Part shown: in pieces, positions 42,853-52,501 of the stretch
How the letters are laid out: every line of letters begins with the position of its first letter
Position numbering within the stretch: the stretch's first letter is position 1
DNA from: Stakelama sediminis
GTDB lineage: Bacteria; Pseudomonadota; Alphaproteobacteria; Sphingomonadales; Sphingomonadaceae
NCBI RefSeq assembly: GCF_014199335.1
Contig: NZ_JACIJI010000004.1
Span: 1 to 64,000 of the forward strand
Reading direction: 5' to 3'
Length of the DNA: 64,000 bases
Made by a program: the position numbers and the translations under genes
Notes under the pieces: generated by a model
What the model saw: the letters and a program-made list of their open reading frames with translations, nothing else
Told to the model about the DNA's origin: nothing
The model's database searches: none

Positions 42853-44370
42853 GTGAACGGAATTTCGCGGATCGCATGCGCGCGCCTGCGCCACAAGCTG
42901 ATGTCGGCTCAGGATGCCGCCGGTTTGATCCCGTCCGGTGTGACGGTGGGAATGAGCGGCTTTACCGGCTCCGGCTATCCCAAGGCGGTGCCGATGGCGC
43001 TTGCATCCCGGATCGAGGAGGCGCACGCGGCGGGAACGCCCTTCAACGTCCGCGTCTGGACCGGGGCGTCGACCGGTCCCGAACTCGACGGTGCACTGGC
43101 GAAAGCCGACGGTATCGAATTGCGGCTTCCCTATAATTCGGACCCGATTGCGCGGGAGAAGATCAACCGCGGCGAGATGGAATATCTCGACATGCATCTC
43201 AGCCAGGTCGCGCCGATGGCGTGGGAGGGTTTTCTCGGCAAGCTCGACATGGCGGTGATCGAAGTGAGCGGCATCCGTGCGGATGGTACGCTGATCCCCT
43301 CCTCCTCGGTCGGCAACAACAAGACGTGGCTCGATTGCGCCGACAAGGTGATTCTGGAGGTCAACCGATGGCAGAACGCCGCGCTGGAGGGGATGCACGA
43401 CATCTATTACGGCACCGCGCTGCCGCCGCATCGCGTGCCGATTCCGCTGGTACGTCCCGATGATCGTATCGGTGAGCCGGTGCTGCGTTGCGATCCCGAA
43501 AAGATCGTCGCGATCGTCGAAACGGACTCGCCCGACCGCAACCTGCCGTTCGCACCGCCCGATGCGAACGCGCAGGCGATTGCGGGTCATCTGCTCGAAT
43601 TCTTCCGGCATGAGGTGGCGAAGGGGCGGCTGCCGCAGTCGCTGCTGCCCATTCAGTCGGGGGTGGGTAATATCGCCAATGCCGTGCTGTCCGGCCTGAT
43701 CGACAGCCCCTTCGACGACATGACCGCCTATACCGAGGTCGTTCAGGACGGCATGATCGACCTGCTGGAAGCAGGCAAGCTGCGCATGGCGTCGGCAACC
43801 GCCTTTTCACTCAGCCCGGACAAGGCGGCACATATCAACGAGAATATGGCATTCTTCCGCGACCGCCTGATTCTGCGGCCGCAGGAGATCAGCAACCATC
43901 CCGAACTGGTGCGGCGGCTGGGCTGCATCGCAATGAACGGGCTGATCGAGGCGGATATATACGGCAATGTCAATTCGACGCACATCATGGGATCGCGCAT
44001 TCAGAACGGCATCGGCGGCTCCGGCGATTTTGCACGCAACGGCTATATTTCGATCTTCATGACGCCGTCGACCGCGAAGCAGGGGAAGATTTCCGCGATC
44101 GTGCCGCAGGTCAGCCATGTCGATCACATCACGCAGGATGTGCAGGTGATCGTCACCGAACAGGGGCTTGCCGACCTGCGCGGGCTGAGTCCCAAAAAGC
44201 GGGCGGACGTGATCATCGCCAATTGCGCGCATCCCGACTATCGCGACGCGCTGGAGGATTATTACAACCGGGCGAAGATACATTCCTATGGCCAGCAGTC
44301 GCCGTCGCTGCTCGGCGAGGCGCTGTCCTGGCACCAGCGGTTCGTGGAAACCGGGACCATGCGGACATGA
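42853..44370 (+). CDS. Acetyl-CoA hydrolase / succinyl-CoA:acetate CoA-transferase
   Basis: This 505-residue protein belongs to the acetyl-CoA hydrolase/transferase family. The catalytic Glu is in AYTEVVQDGMIDLLEAGKLR, and GSRIQNGIGGSGDFARNGYI and VTEQGLADLRGLSPKKRA are family signatures. It is close in length to AarC/Ach1-type succinyl-CoA:acetate CoA-transferases, which activate acetate via the TCA cycle. It starts at a GTG with AGGGGA ahead, 24 bases after the acetyltransferase gene, so it may be co-transcribed. Confidence 0.92.
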   Translation: MNGISRIACARLRHKLMSAQDAAGLIPSGVTVGMSGFTGSGYPKAVPMALASRIEEAHAAGTPFNVRVWTGASTGPELDGALAKADGIELRLPYNSDPIAREKINRGEMEYLDMHLSQVAPMAWEGFLGKLDMAVIEVSGIRADGTLIPSSSVGNNKTWLDCADKVILEVNRWQNAALEGMHDIYYGTALPPHRVPIPLVRPDDRIGEPVLRCDPEKIVAIVETDSPDRNLPFAPPDANAQAIAGHLLEFFRHEVAKGRLPQSLLPIQSGVGNIANAVLSGLIDSPFDDMTAYTEVVQDGMIDLLEAGKLRMASATAFSLSPDKAAHINENMAFFRDRLILRPQEISNHPELVRRLGCIAMNGLIEADIYGNVNSTHIMGSRIQNGIGGSGDFARNGYISIFMTPSTAKQGKISAIVPQVSHVDHITQDVQVIVTEQGLADLRGLSPKKRADVIIANCAHPDYRDALEDYYNRAKIHSYGQQSPSLLGEALSWHQRFVETGTMRT

Positions 44371-44488
44371 TGTTCCGATACTCCTGAAGAGGGTTTTGCC
44401 TGTGGAGCAGAGCCTGCCTATATTTAGCGGGTGTCGTCAGTTGCCGGTACACTGGTGAAGCGTTGAGGCGTAGATTCGGGAGGACGCG

Positions 44489-45295
44489 ATGAAATCGATT
44501 ATGCTGCATGTTCACAAGGATGACGGACAGGAATCGCGACTTCAGGTTGCGCTGGACATTGCCCGGGCAATGGATGGCCATGTAACCTGTATGCAGGCCG
44601 CTCCCTATGACTACATGGTCCTGGGCGATCCGTATTTCGGGGTTCTGCCGCCCGAGTTCCGGCGCGAGGCGGAAGAGGCGCTGGCGGCTTTTCGCAAGAC
44701 CATCGAAACGCGCATGAACGCCGAAGATGTTCCCTGGGACTGGCAAACGGTTTCGGGCATGGATCTGGACGTCCTCGTCCAGCGCTCCGGCCTTGCGGAT
44801 CTGGTCGTCATCAGCCGGCGGGTGCGGCAGGAAGAGGGGGTCGAACCCATATCGGAGGCTGCCGACATAGCGGTCAATGCGCGTGCGCCGGTCCTCGTCG
44901 TGCCGCCAAAGGTCCGCAGTTTCGACTGCACCGGTACGATGGTCGTGGCGTGGAACGGATCGCCCGAAGCGGCGGCCGCGTTACGCAGCGCCATGCCGTT
45001 GCTTGCACGAGCGTCGGACGTGAAAATCCTGACGGTCGGCGAAATCGATATGTTCTTCACGCCCGAAGAGGCGGCCCGCTATATCGGCGGATATGGGATC
45101 GAGCCGCAGATCACCCATTTGCCGCATGGCGACGATATGGTTTCGGATATTCTGATGGGTGCCGCGCAGGACATGGACGCGAAGCTGATGGTGATGGGTG
45201 CGTTCAGCCACTCGCGCGTGCGTGAGCGCCTGTTCGGCGGGGTCACGCAACGCATGCTGGACCGGACGGAGGTGCCGCTGCTGATGGCGCGGTAG
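44489..45295 (+). CDS. Tandem universal stress protein (UspA family)
   Basis: This 268-residue protein holds two Usp domains. The first starts MKSIMLHVHKDDGQESRLQV; the second begins near CTGTMVVAWNGSPEAAAALR and has the ATP-binding pattern MGAFSHSRVRERLFGGVTQR. Such tandem Usp proteins are linked to stress survival and often to anaerobic or acid conditions. A strong GGGAGGA precedes the ATG. It is monocistronic. Confidence 0.9.
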   Translation: MKSIMLHVHKDDGQESRLQVALDIARAMDGHVTCMQAAPYDYMVLGDPYFGVLPPEFRREAEEALAAFRKTIETRMNAEDVPWDWQTVSGMDLDVLVQRSGLADLVVISRRVRQEEGVEPISEAADIAVNARAPVLVVPPKVRSFDCTGTMVVAWNGSPEAAAALRSAMPLLARASDVKILTVGEIDMFFTPEEAARYIGGYGIEPQITHLPHGDDMVSDILMGAAQDMDAKLMVMGAFSHSRVRERLFGGVTQRMLDRTEVPLLMAR

Positions 45296-45310
45296 GCGCA
45301 GGGTTGCCGG

Positions 45311-46957
45311 TTACAATTCTCCGCGCGCCGCCATGGCCTTGATCCGGTCGGCGGTGCGGCACGCCAGCGCCTGAATGGTCAGCGACGGATTGACGCCGCC
45401 CACGGTTGGGAACACCGATCCGTCGCACACCCACAGATTGGGAATGTCCCAGCTTCGGCAGTCGGCATTGACGACGCTGGTGGCGGGATCGTCACCCATC
45501 CGTGCGGTGCCGTTCAGGTGGCAGGTATCGTCCATCTCTTCCCAGCATTCGGTCGCGCCGGTTGCTTGCAGACTGTCGCGCATGAAGCGCACGGCATGGT
45601 CGCGCATCCGCTTGTCATTGTCGGTCAGCGCATAGGTGATGCGGGTGATGGGCAGGCCGTACTGATCCTTTTCATCGGCCAGCGTCACGCGGTTGTTTTC
45701 GTCAGGCATGCATTCGCCGACCATTTTCAGCCCGACCGAATGGTTATTGCGCGCCATTTCGTCGATCAGCGCCTGTCCCCACAAGCCGCGCCCGCCCGCA
45801 AGGCTTTTGGCCCAGGTGATGGGGAGCGGTCCCTGACTCATATAGGACCAGCCGCCGTCATAGTCCTTGCCGGTGTCGGTATAGTTCCAGTGTTCGGAAA
45901 CGGCGAGGCTGGGCGGCCCCTTATAGGAGCGCACATCGTCCTTCACCTGTCCCCATGCCGCCTGATTGAGCTGTACCATCAGGTTCTTGCCGACCAGTCC
46001 GGAGCTGTTGGCAAGGCCGTCGGGAAACCGGTCGCAGGCGGAGTTGAGCAGCAGGCGCGGGGTTTCGATCGCATAGCCCGCGACGATGACGTTTTTCGCC
46101 TTTTGAAACCGCCACTGGCCGTTGCGGATATAGTGCAGTCCGGTGACGCGTCCGTCCTTGCCGGTTTCGATCCGCCCGACCATCGCCAGATCGCGGATTT
46201 CCGCGCCCGCCTTCAGCGCGCGGGGAAGCCATGCCGTCAGCACCGATTGTTTGGCGTTGGTGGTGCAGCCGGTGACGCAAAAGCCGCGATAGACGCACGG
46301 ATGAGACTTGCCGATCGGTGCCGAAACGGTGGCGAGCGGGGTTTCCGTCCATTTCGTGCCGAGTGCCTCCGCCCCGCGGGCGAGATATTCGGCCGCCGCG
46401 TTCAGCGGATGCGGGCGCAGCGGATAGCGCGGGCGATGCGGCCCCCAAGGATAGTTGACGGGGCCGGCAATATGCAGCGCCTGTTCGACTTGCGCATAAT
46501 ATTTCCACATTTCCTGCCAGTCGATCGGCCAGTCGACGGCATAGCCGAGCTTCGACCGGGTGGCGAAATGTTCGGGACGCATCCGCAGCGACACCATGGC
46601 GAAGTGAACGGTGGAGCCGCCGACCGCTTTGCCCGAATTGTTGGAGCCCATCTTGATCGGGTTGTTACCGTCGACGATCCGCTGATCGGTCCAGAACAGC
46701 TTTTCCTGATGCGTTTCGTCGGAGGCGAATTCTTCCAGCGGGCGCCAATAGGGACCGGCATCGAACGCGACGACGGAAAAGCCCGCTTCGGCCAGTTTGC
46801 AGGCGAGCGTGCCGCCGCCCGCACCGGTGCCGACAATGGCGAAATCAACCTCGTCCGCGTCGTCATGTTCGCGCATCGGCACCCAGCCGCCGGGGGTGAA
46901 AACGTCCGGCGCGCGACCGTCCCTTGCGCGCGGATTTTCCTGCGGATCAGACGACAT
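45311..46957 (-). CDS. GMC-family FAD oxidoreductase (gluconate/alcohol dehydrogenase large subunit-like)
   Basis: This 548-residue flavoprotein has the FAD motif VDFAIVGTGAGGGTLACKLA, the GMC middle region and the catalytic C-terminus CHLNGTARMGDDPATS with GGVNPSLTIQALACRTAD. It resembles the dehydrogenase subunit of membrane gluconate/sorbitol-type dehydrogenases. It overlaps the subunit-3-like gene by 11 bases, matching the known subunit pairing. No tri-haem cytochrome subunit is nearby, so electrons must pass to another acceptor. Substrate unknown. Confidence 0.9.
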   Translation of the reverse strand: MSSDPQENPRARDGRAPDVFTPGGWVPMREHDDADEVDFAIVGTGAGGGTLACKLAEAGFSVVAFDAGPYWRPLEEFASDETHQEKLFWTDQRIVDGNNPIKMGSNNSGKAVGGSTVHFAMVSLRMRPEHFATRSKLGYAVDWPIDWQEMWKYYAQVEQALHIAGPVNYPWGPHRPRYPLRPHPLNAAAEYLARGAEALGTKWTETPLATVSAPIGKSHPCVYRGFCVTGCTTNAKQSVLTAWLPRALKAGAEIRDLAMVGRIETGKDGRVTGLHYIRNGQWRFQKAKNVIVAGYAIETPRLLLNSACDRFPDGLANSSGLVGKNLMVQLNQAAWGQVKDDVRSYKGPPSLAVSEHWNYTDTGKDYDGGWSYMSQGPLPITWAKSLAGGRGLWGQALIDEMARNNHSVGLKMVGECMPDENNRVTLADEKDQYGLPITRITYALTDNDKRMRDHAVRFMRDSLQATGATECWEEMDDTCHLNGTARMGDDPATSVVNADCRSWDIPNLWVCDGSVFPTVGGVNPSLTIQALACRTADRIKAMAARGEL

Positions 46958-47588
46958 GCCGGTTCTTCCTTTTCGCCGAAATCAGGATGCCGCTATCGGC
47001 CTCCGCAGCCTCCCACGGATCGCGCCGGTTCTTTTGCAGGCGGACATAGCCGCGCGGCGAGGCGGGGCCGCCGAACCCCATCGCACTCCACGCGGAAGGA
47101 TGGGCGTAATAGGCCGAAACAATGTCGGGGATCAGCCGCCACGACCAGAACAGTTCGGCCGGAATGTCTGCCCATTGGGCAAGCGTGACCTTCTCCTGCT
47201 GGACCATCGACAGAATGGCGTCGGCCTGCGCAGCGTCGAGTTGCGCGAAGGGCGTATCGAAATGCGCTTTCGCTTCGGCATCGATGGCGTCCAGCCCACG
47301 TTGCCATGCCTCGCGCACCGGGGGCAGGCGGTGATGGCGGAACCCGTCGCTCTTGTTCGCGGCGATCTTTGCGGCAAGCAGCGCGAAGGCGTTGACGCTT
47401 GCCCGGTCCTCCGGCTGCGGCACCACCCGGTCGATCACCAGCCGCAGCGTCGCCTGTTGCTGTTCGGTCAGCGCGTCGCAGCTTTCGGGCATCGACAGGC
47501 GTTGGTCGATCACTTCGCGCGTCTTGTCATTCCAGCTTGGGCTAGTGCGTTTGGCGAGGACGTCATAATCGGGAAATCGGTCAGGCAT
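46947..47588 (-). CDS. Gluconate 2-dehydrogenase subunit 3-like protein
   Basis: This 213-residue protein matches the gluconate 2-dehydrogenase subunit 3 family: LTEQQQATLRLVIDRVVPQP is the conserved opening, and FWSWRLIPDIVSAYYAHPSA and SAMGFGGPASPRGYVRL end it. It is the small chaperone-like partner of the GMC subunit. The usual twin-arginine signal is not visible at the N-terminus (MPDRFPDYDVLAKRTSPSW), so export of the complex is uncertain. It overlaps both flanking genes. Confidence 0.9.
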   Translation of the reverse strand: MPDRFPDYDVLAKRTSPSWNDKTREVIDQRLSMPESCDALTEQQQATLRLVIDRVVPQPEDRASVNAFALLAAKIAANKSDGFRHHRLPPVREAWQRGLDAIDAEAKAHFDTPFAQLDAAQADAILSMVQQEKVTLAQWADIPAELFWSWRLIPDIVSAYYAHPSAWSAMGFGGPASPRGYVRLQKNRRDPWEAAEADSGILISAKRKNRHVV

Positions 47589-48423
47589 GGGAGCGTTTCT
47601 TCTTCGCGGTTCGCATGAGCAGCAGGGCGCCCAGCCCGGCAATGGCCAGGCCGGTAAAGGCGGGCGGGGTCGGGACGGGCGGACCGGCCAGCAGATTCTG
47701 TCGCCAGTTCTTCCAGCCACCCATGTTGCGCGCGACGCCGTAGGCGTGGAAGCCGACGCCGATCAGACCCAGTGCGGCGGTGGTGCCGAGCAAGGCGGTG
47801 GTCACGGGGCGTGGCACATTGTCGATGGCATCGCGGGCCAGAGAAACGGCGGCGATCGGCGGCACGATGATCGGCAGCCACATGAACGGATCGTGATAGG
47901 CACCGCGAAAATGCAGCAGAGCCGCCTCCGCCACCGTGCCGACCAGACCGATGCTGGTGACGCCGGCGATAACGCGGCCGTCCTTCAGGTCGATGGGGCC
48001 GATCATGCCGTTGTTGCGCGACAGGGCATCGGCCGTCTTGCCGAGCGCCCCCGCCAGCGTCAGCGCGACGGGCGCGCCCACCGGTGCGCCGTAAAACAGG
48101 TTGACCAGCCGCATTCCACCGGGGCGTTTCAACACATTATAGGCATGGAAACCGAAGCCGATGATCCCGATCGAGGTCGAGATGAGATGGCTGATTTCGG
48201 TGCCTTCACTGTCCGGCGCGCGTTCGGGATGGGCGCCGGCGCGCCGAGCGTTGAAGCCGATCGAGGCAGCGGAAGAGAGCAGCGGCAGGACCATTGCCGG
48301 GTCGCGAAACGATCCGCGATAATGTTCCATGCCGCTGTCGCTCAGCACCGAGACGGCAAGCACGGTGGCCCCGCCTGCGACCAGCCGGACGGCCAGTGCC
48401 TCCTCCTTATTCTTCTGAGCCAT
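47581..48423 (-). CDS. Membrane protein with internally duplicated halves
   Basis: This 280-residue polytopic protein consists of two similar halves. MEHYRGSFRDPAMVLPLLSS aligns with LLHFRGAYHDPFMWLPIIVP, and GIIGFGFHAYNVLKRPGG aligns with GLIGVGFHAYGVARNMGG. About eight hydrophobic segments are seen. I do not recognise a family. Its location between the ThDP enzyme and the dehydrogenase subunits, with an eight-base overlap and a four-base gap, suggests it is a membrane anchor or quinone-linked partner of that complex, which is inference. Confidence 0.75.
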   Translation of the reverse strand: MAQKNKEEALAVRLVAGGATVLAVSVLSDSGMEHYRGSFRDPAMVLPLLSSAASIGFNARRAGAHPERAPDSEGTEISHLISTSIGIIGFGFHAYNVLKRPGGMRLVNLFYGAPVGAPVALTLAGALGKTADALSRNNGMIGPIDLKDGRVIAGVTSIGLVGTVAEAALLHFRGAYHDPFMWLPIIVPPIAAVSLARDAIDNVPRPVTTALLGTTAALGLIGVGFHAYGVARNMGGWKNWRQNLLAGPPVPTPPAFTGLAIAGLGALLLMRTAKKKRSHA

Positions 48424-48427
48424 AATC

Positions 48428-50209
48428 TCAATCGTGGCTGAAGACGCTGGAAAGCACCTGTTTGGCGCTGCCCTTGATCACGCCGGTTTCGTCCGGATCG
48501 CCCTTCGCAAGCATGAAGGTGAATTTGCGCGCCTGTTCGAGCGAGATATGGGGCGGCAGGGGCGGTACTTCCGGATCGGTCTTGACCTCGATCACCACCG
48601 GGCGGCTGGCCGACAATGCGCGATCCCAGGCGGTGCCCAGATTGTCGGGATTGTCGACATAGATGCCGTCCAGCCCGATCATCTCCGCAAAGCGATGATA
48701 GGGGACGTTGGGCAGTTCCTGCGACGCTTCATAGCGTGGATTGCCCTCCATCACCCGTTGCTCCCAGGTGACCTGATTGAGATCCTCATTGTTGAGAACC
48801 AGCACGATGAAGCGCGGATCGGACCAGCGTTCCCAATATTTGGCGACCGTGATCAGCTCCGCCATATTGTTCATCTGCATCGCGCCATCGCCCACCGTGG
48901 CGATGACCGGACGGTCGGGATGGGTGAACTTCGCGGCGATAGCATAGGGCACGCCTGCGCCCATCGAGGCCAGCCCGCCCGACAGCGAGCACATCATGTC
49001 GCGCCGGATTTTCAGGTCGCGCGCGTACCAGTTGGCGCAACTACCCGAATCGCTGGTGATGATCGCGCGATCGGGAAGGCGCGGGGAAAGCTCGGTAAAG
49101 ACGCGCTGCGGATTGACCGGATTGGCCTCTACCATGGCGCGTTCTTCCATGGTTTTTTCCCATTCCTCTTTCCATCCGGCGATTTTCTTGCGCCATGCAC
49201 CGTCCTTTTGATCGAGCAGCGGCAACAGCGCCTCGATGGTCGGTTTGACGTCGCCGGTGAGCGGCACTTCCATCGGATAGCGGATCGACAGCATGCCGGG
49301 GTCGATATCGACCTGCACGCCGCGCGCCTGTCCTTCCTTCGGCAGGAATTCGGCATAGGGGAAGCCCGAACCGAGCATCACCAGCGTGTCGCATTCCAGC
49401 ATCATGTCATAGCTGGGCTTGGTACCCAGCATCCCGATCGATCCCGTCACCCAGGGCAGATCGTCGGGCAGCACTTGCTTGCCGAGCAGCGCCTTGGCAG
49501 CGCCTGCGCCAAGGCGGTCGGCGAGCGCAATCACCTCGTCGGTTGCATATTTGGCGCCTGCACCGACGAGCAGGGCGACCTTTTTACCGGCGTTGATGAC
49601 ATCGGCGGCGCGTTGCAGATCCTTGCCGGTAGGAACGATGTTCGGCGCGCTCCAGCCGACACCGGAAAAGACCGCACCATGTTTGCGCGGCGGGTCTTCC
49701 ATCGGCAGATCCTGCAAGTCGTTAGGCAGCACCAGTGCCGTCACCCGGCGGTTGCCGATGGCGATGCGGATCGCCCGGTCGACCAGGTGGCGGACCTGCG
49801 CCGGGGCACTGGCGATGCCGGTGAACGCGCCAGCGACATCCTTGAACATCGACGCAAGGTCGAGTTCCTGCTGATAATGCGCGCCGATGGCGGTGCGTGC
49901 CTGTTGCCCGACAATGGCGAGCACCGGCATGTGATCCATGCGCGCGTCATACAGGCCGGTCAGCAGGTGCGATGCGCCGGGGCCGGAAGTCGCCATGCAG
50001 ACGCCCAGCTCACCGGTGAATTTGGCATGGGCGGAGGCCATGAAGGCGGCCATTTCCTCATGCCGGACCTGAATGAGTTCGAATTCGTCATCCGCGCGGT
50101 CCAGCGCGCCCAGCAGACCGTTAATGCCATCGCCGGGATAGCCGTAAATCCGCTTTACTCCCCATTGATGCAGTCGTTTCCATACGAAATCGCCTACGGT
50201 CTGCGCCAT
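48428..50209 (-). CDS. Thiamine-diphosphate enzyme, pyruvate oxidase/acetolactate synthase-like
   Basis: This 593-residue enzyme has the three-domain ThDP-oxidase fold. The cofactor-activating Glu is in IQVRHEEMAAFMASAHAKF, and the ThDP motif runs from VGDGAMQMNNMAELITVAKY to VLVLNNEDLNQVTWEQ. GAHYQQELDLASMFKDVAG and the length agree better with pyruvate oxidase/dehydrogenase (quinone) than acetolactate synthase, whose partner small subunit is absent. The ATG at 50209 is chosen. It is 96 bases after the FMN enzyme and may act on the same keto acid. Confidence 0.85.
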   Translation of the reverse strand: MAQTVGDFVWKRLHQWGVKRIYGYPGDGINGLLGALDRADDEFELIQVRHEEMAAFMASAHAKFTGELGVCMATSGPGASHLLTGLYDARMDHMPVLAIVGQQARTAIGAHYQQELDLASMFKDVAGAFTGIASAPAQVRHLVDRAIRIAIGNRRVTALVLPNDLQDLPMEDPPRKHGAVFSGVGWSAPNIVPTGKDLQRAADVINAGKKVALLVGAGAKYATDEVIALADRLGAGAAKALLGKQVLPDDLPWVTGSIGMLGTKPSYDMMLECDTLVMLGSGFPYAEFLPKEGQARGVQVDIDPGMLSIRYPMEVPLTGDVKPTIEALLPLLDQKDGAWRKKIAGWKEEWEKTMEERAMVEANPVNPQRVFTELSPRLPDRAIITSDSGSCANWYARDLKIRRDMMCSLSGGLASMGAGVPYAIAAKFTHPDRPVIATVGDGAMQMNNMAELITVAKYWERWSDPRFIVLVLNNEDLNQVTWEQRVMEGNPRYEASQELPNVPYHRFAEMIGLDGIYVDNPDNLGTAWDRALSASRPVVIEVKTDPEVPPLPPHISLEQARKFTFMLAKGDPDETGVIKGSAKQVLSSVFSHD

Positions 50210-50305
50210 GATGCGCCTCCTGTCCAAATAGTTCCAAAAATATCGGTGCGTTCGGGTAACCAACGGATCGACCGGGAGGTCGTTCCGTGATGGAAAGCGC
50301 TAATT

Positions 50306-51541
50306 TCAGGGCGCTTCGGGCATGGCGTCGCGGCGGATCAATATGTCGGGCGACAGCGCGTCGAGCGAAGGAACGCCCGCCTGCGCCATTTCATTCATCA
50401 TCTCGTTTTGGAGAATGGTCAGCGCCTTGTGCACGCCGCCGCTGCCGTTCGCGCACAGGCCGTACAGCGTTGCGCGTCCGGTGAGCACCGCGTCCGCGCC
50501 CAGCGCCAGCGCCTTCATGATATCGGTGCCGTGGCGGATGCCGCCCGACATGTAGAGCGGGAAGTCGTCGCCGACGATTTCCCGCGCCTGCGGCAGGACG
50601 TCGAGTGCGGAGGCCGACCAGTCCATCTGCCGTCCGCCATGGGTGCCGAGGATCACGCCGTCTACGCCGCTGTCGCGTGCCTTGCGGATATCTTCCGGGT
50701 TCATCAGCCCTTTCAGGAAGAAGGGCTTTTTCCAGCGGTCGCGGATCTTTGCGACATTGTCCCAGCTCAGCGATTTGGGCATCTGTTCGCGAATCCAGAA
50801 GGAGGCGTCGAAAAAGCCGCGCTTATCCTTGGGAATGAAGTCGATAACGTTGGGAAAGTCGGGCATGCCGTGGTTCAGCGTGGTCGCGAACCAGCGCGGA
50901 TAGCGCGCGGCGTCGAGCGTGGTGGCCAGCGTCGGTCGCGACCCGGCGGTGCGAGTGCGATTGTCCCATTCGCGGTCGCCGAACACCTGCGTATTGGTGG
51001 TCAGCACCAGCGCCTCGCAACCGCAGGCGTCGGCGCGGCGCAACAGTTCCTGCCAGATTTCGTCGCCGCCAAAGACGTATAGCTGCCACCAGTGACGCAG
51101 GTCCGGCACCTCCGCCACGCGCTCCATCGCATCGTTGGACATGGTGCTTTGAATGAAGGGGACGCCGAAGCGTGCGGCCCCGCGGGCAATCGCGGTATCG
51201 GCGTGGCGCATGAACAGGCCGTTGAGGCCGGTGGGTGCGATGGCGAGCGGTAGCTGCGCATCCCTGCCCAGCAGCGCGCGGCGGGTATGACGGTCGGAGA
51301 CATCGATCAGTGTGCGCGGTACGAAACGCCATTCGGAAAAGGCGGTGCGTTCGCGTTGCAGCGTCGCTTCCTCGCCCGACCCGCCTTCGAGATATTCCAG
51401 TACGAAACGCGGCATCAGCCTGTGCGTGCGGGCGCGCAGATCGTCGATGGATTCAACCCGGCTCAGCCTGCGACCGGTATAGTAGCGCCGCTTCGGAGAG
51501 CGGTTCATCTGCGCTACGGATCCGGTTTCGACAAAGGCCAT
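50306..51541 (-). CDS. FMN-dependent 2-hydroxyacid dehydrogenase (lactate/mandelate type)
   Basis: This 411-residue flavoenzyme oxidises an L-2-hydroxyacid to the keto acid. FMN and catalytic signatures include PRFVLEYLEGGSGEE, WQLYVFGGDEIW, PFFLKGLMNPEDIRKA and ILGTHGGRQMDWSASALDVL, the last containing the catalytic His and Arg. Length is slightly longer than E. coli LldD (396). The ATG at 51541 has GGGAG upstream; the longer frame upstream is not used. It lies in the same orientation as lysR, 75 bases before it. Confidence 0.9.
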   Translation of the reverse strand: MAFVETGSVAQMNRSPKRRYYTGRRLSRVESIDDLRARTHRLMPRFVLEYLEGGSGEEATLQRERTAFSEWRFVPRTLIDVSDRHTRRALLGRDAQLPLAIAPTGLNGLFMRHADTAIARGAARFGVPFIQSTMSNDAMERVAEVPDLRHWWQLYVFGGDEIWQELLRRADACGCEALVLTTNTQVFGDREWDNRTRTAGSRPTLATTLDAARYPRWFATTLNHGMPDFPNVIDFIPKDKRGFFDASFWIREQMPKSLSWDNVAKIRDRWKKPFFLKGLMNPEDIRKARDSGVDGVILGTHGGRQMDWSASALDVLPQAREIVGDDFPLYMSGGIRHGTDIMKALALGADAVLTGRATLYGLCANGSGGVHKALTILQNEMMNEMAQAGVPSLDALSPDILIRRDAMPEAP

Positions 51542-51616
51542 GCGGCTTACTCCCAATGCATCCCGCCCCGTCACAGGCAGGACGAGCGGCATCGGGAATT
51601 GGTTCCATCGGCTGGT

Positions 51617-52498
51617 TTATTCGCCGGTCAGCAGCCGTTGTTCGCGCCGGGTGAGGGTAATCAGCCAGTCGGCAAAGGCACGCACGGCAGCGAATTCGCG
51701 CGTCTCGCGATGCGTCACCAGCCAGAAGCTGCGGCGGATGGCGATGTCGGGCAGGACAGGGCGCAGGCCCGGATCGGCGTCGCCGATGAAGCGCGGCAGG
51801 ATGCCGACGCCGGCACCGCTGGCGATCATGCGATGCTGCGCATTGATGCTGGACGACAGAAGCTGCGGTTCGACGGGCACCGGCAGCTCGTCGAGATAGT
51901 TGAGTTCCGGCGCGTAGAGAATGTCGGGAATATAGCCGATCAGCCGATGACCGGGCAGCGCGTCGGCATCGGGCAGGGGGTGCTGCGCCAGATACGCCTC
52001 CGACGCATAGAGCGTCAGCGCATAGTCGGTCAGCCTGCGCGTCACCAGCGGTCCGCGCCGGGGGCGTGCCAGCAGCACCGCCAGATCGGTTTCCCGGCGG
52101 GAGGGGTTCAGGAAGCCGCTGGTCGCCACTAGTTCGACCTGCACCTGTGGGTGGCGTTCGGCGAACTGCCCCAGATGGCGGCTGATGAACCAGGTACCGA
52201 ATCCTTCCGACACGCTGACGCGGAGCGAACCGTGCACTGGTTCGTTGGGGCTGGGACGGTGGCCGATGCCGGTCGCGATGCGTGCCATGGCCTCGGCCTG
52301 ATCGCGCAGGCGCAGACCCGCGGCGGTCAGGTGCTGGCCATCGGGCGTCTGTTCGAACAACCGTTCGCCCAGCGCCTGTTCCAACCGGCGGATGCGGCGA
52401 CCGGCGGTGGTGGGGTCGGTCCCCAGCGCACGCGCCGCGCGGGCAATCTGCCCGGTGCGGGCGACGGCAAGGAAAAAAGGCAGGTCGCTCCAGTCCAT
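51617..52498 (-). CDS. LysR-family transcriptional regulator
   Basis: This 293-residue regulator has an N-terminal winged helix (MDWSDLPFFLAVARTGQIAR, AARALGTDPTTAGRRIRRLE) and a periplasmic-binding-protein-like effector domain with SGAGVGILPRFIGDADPGL. DPTTAGRRIRRLEQALG places it in the group resembling GcvA/PtxR-type regulators. It is divergent from mmsA over a 97-base region containing two palindromes, and lies in front of the FMN enzyme gene, so it could control either direction. Confidence 0.92.
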   Translation of the reverse strand: MDWSDLPFFLAVARTGQIARAARALGTDPTTAGRRIRRLEQALGERLFEQTPDGQHLTAAGLRLRDQAEAMARIATGIGHRPSPNEPVHGSLRVSVSEGFGTWFISRHLGQFAERHPQVQVELVATSGFLNPSRRETDLAVLLARPRRGPLVTRRLTDYALTLYASEAYLAQHPLPDADALPGHRLIGYIPDILYAPELNYLDELPVPVEPQLLSSSINAQHRMIASGAGVGILPRFIGDADPGLRPVLPDIAIRRSFWLVTHRETREFAAVRAFADWLITLTRREQRLLTGE

Positions 52499-52501
52499 GA
52501 C

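Noticed and set aside
45518..47188. 556-residue open frame on the plus strand
   Set aside because: Antisense shadow of the GMC oxidoreductase; no recognisable motif.
48434..50290. 618-residue open frame on the plus strand
   Set aside because: Antisense to the ThDP enzyme, where the catalytic Glu and ThDP motif are intact on the other strand.
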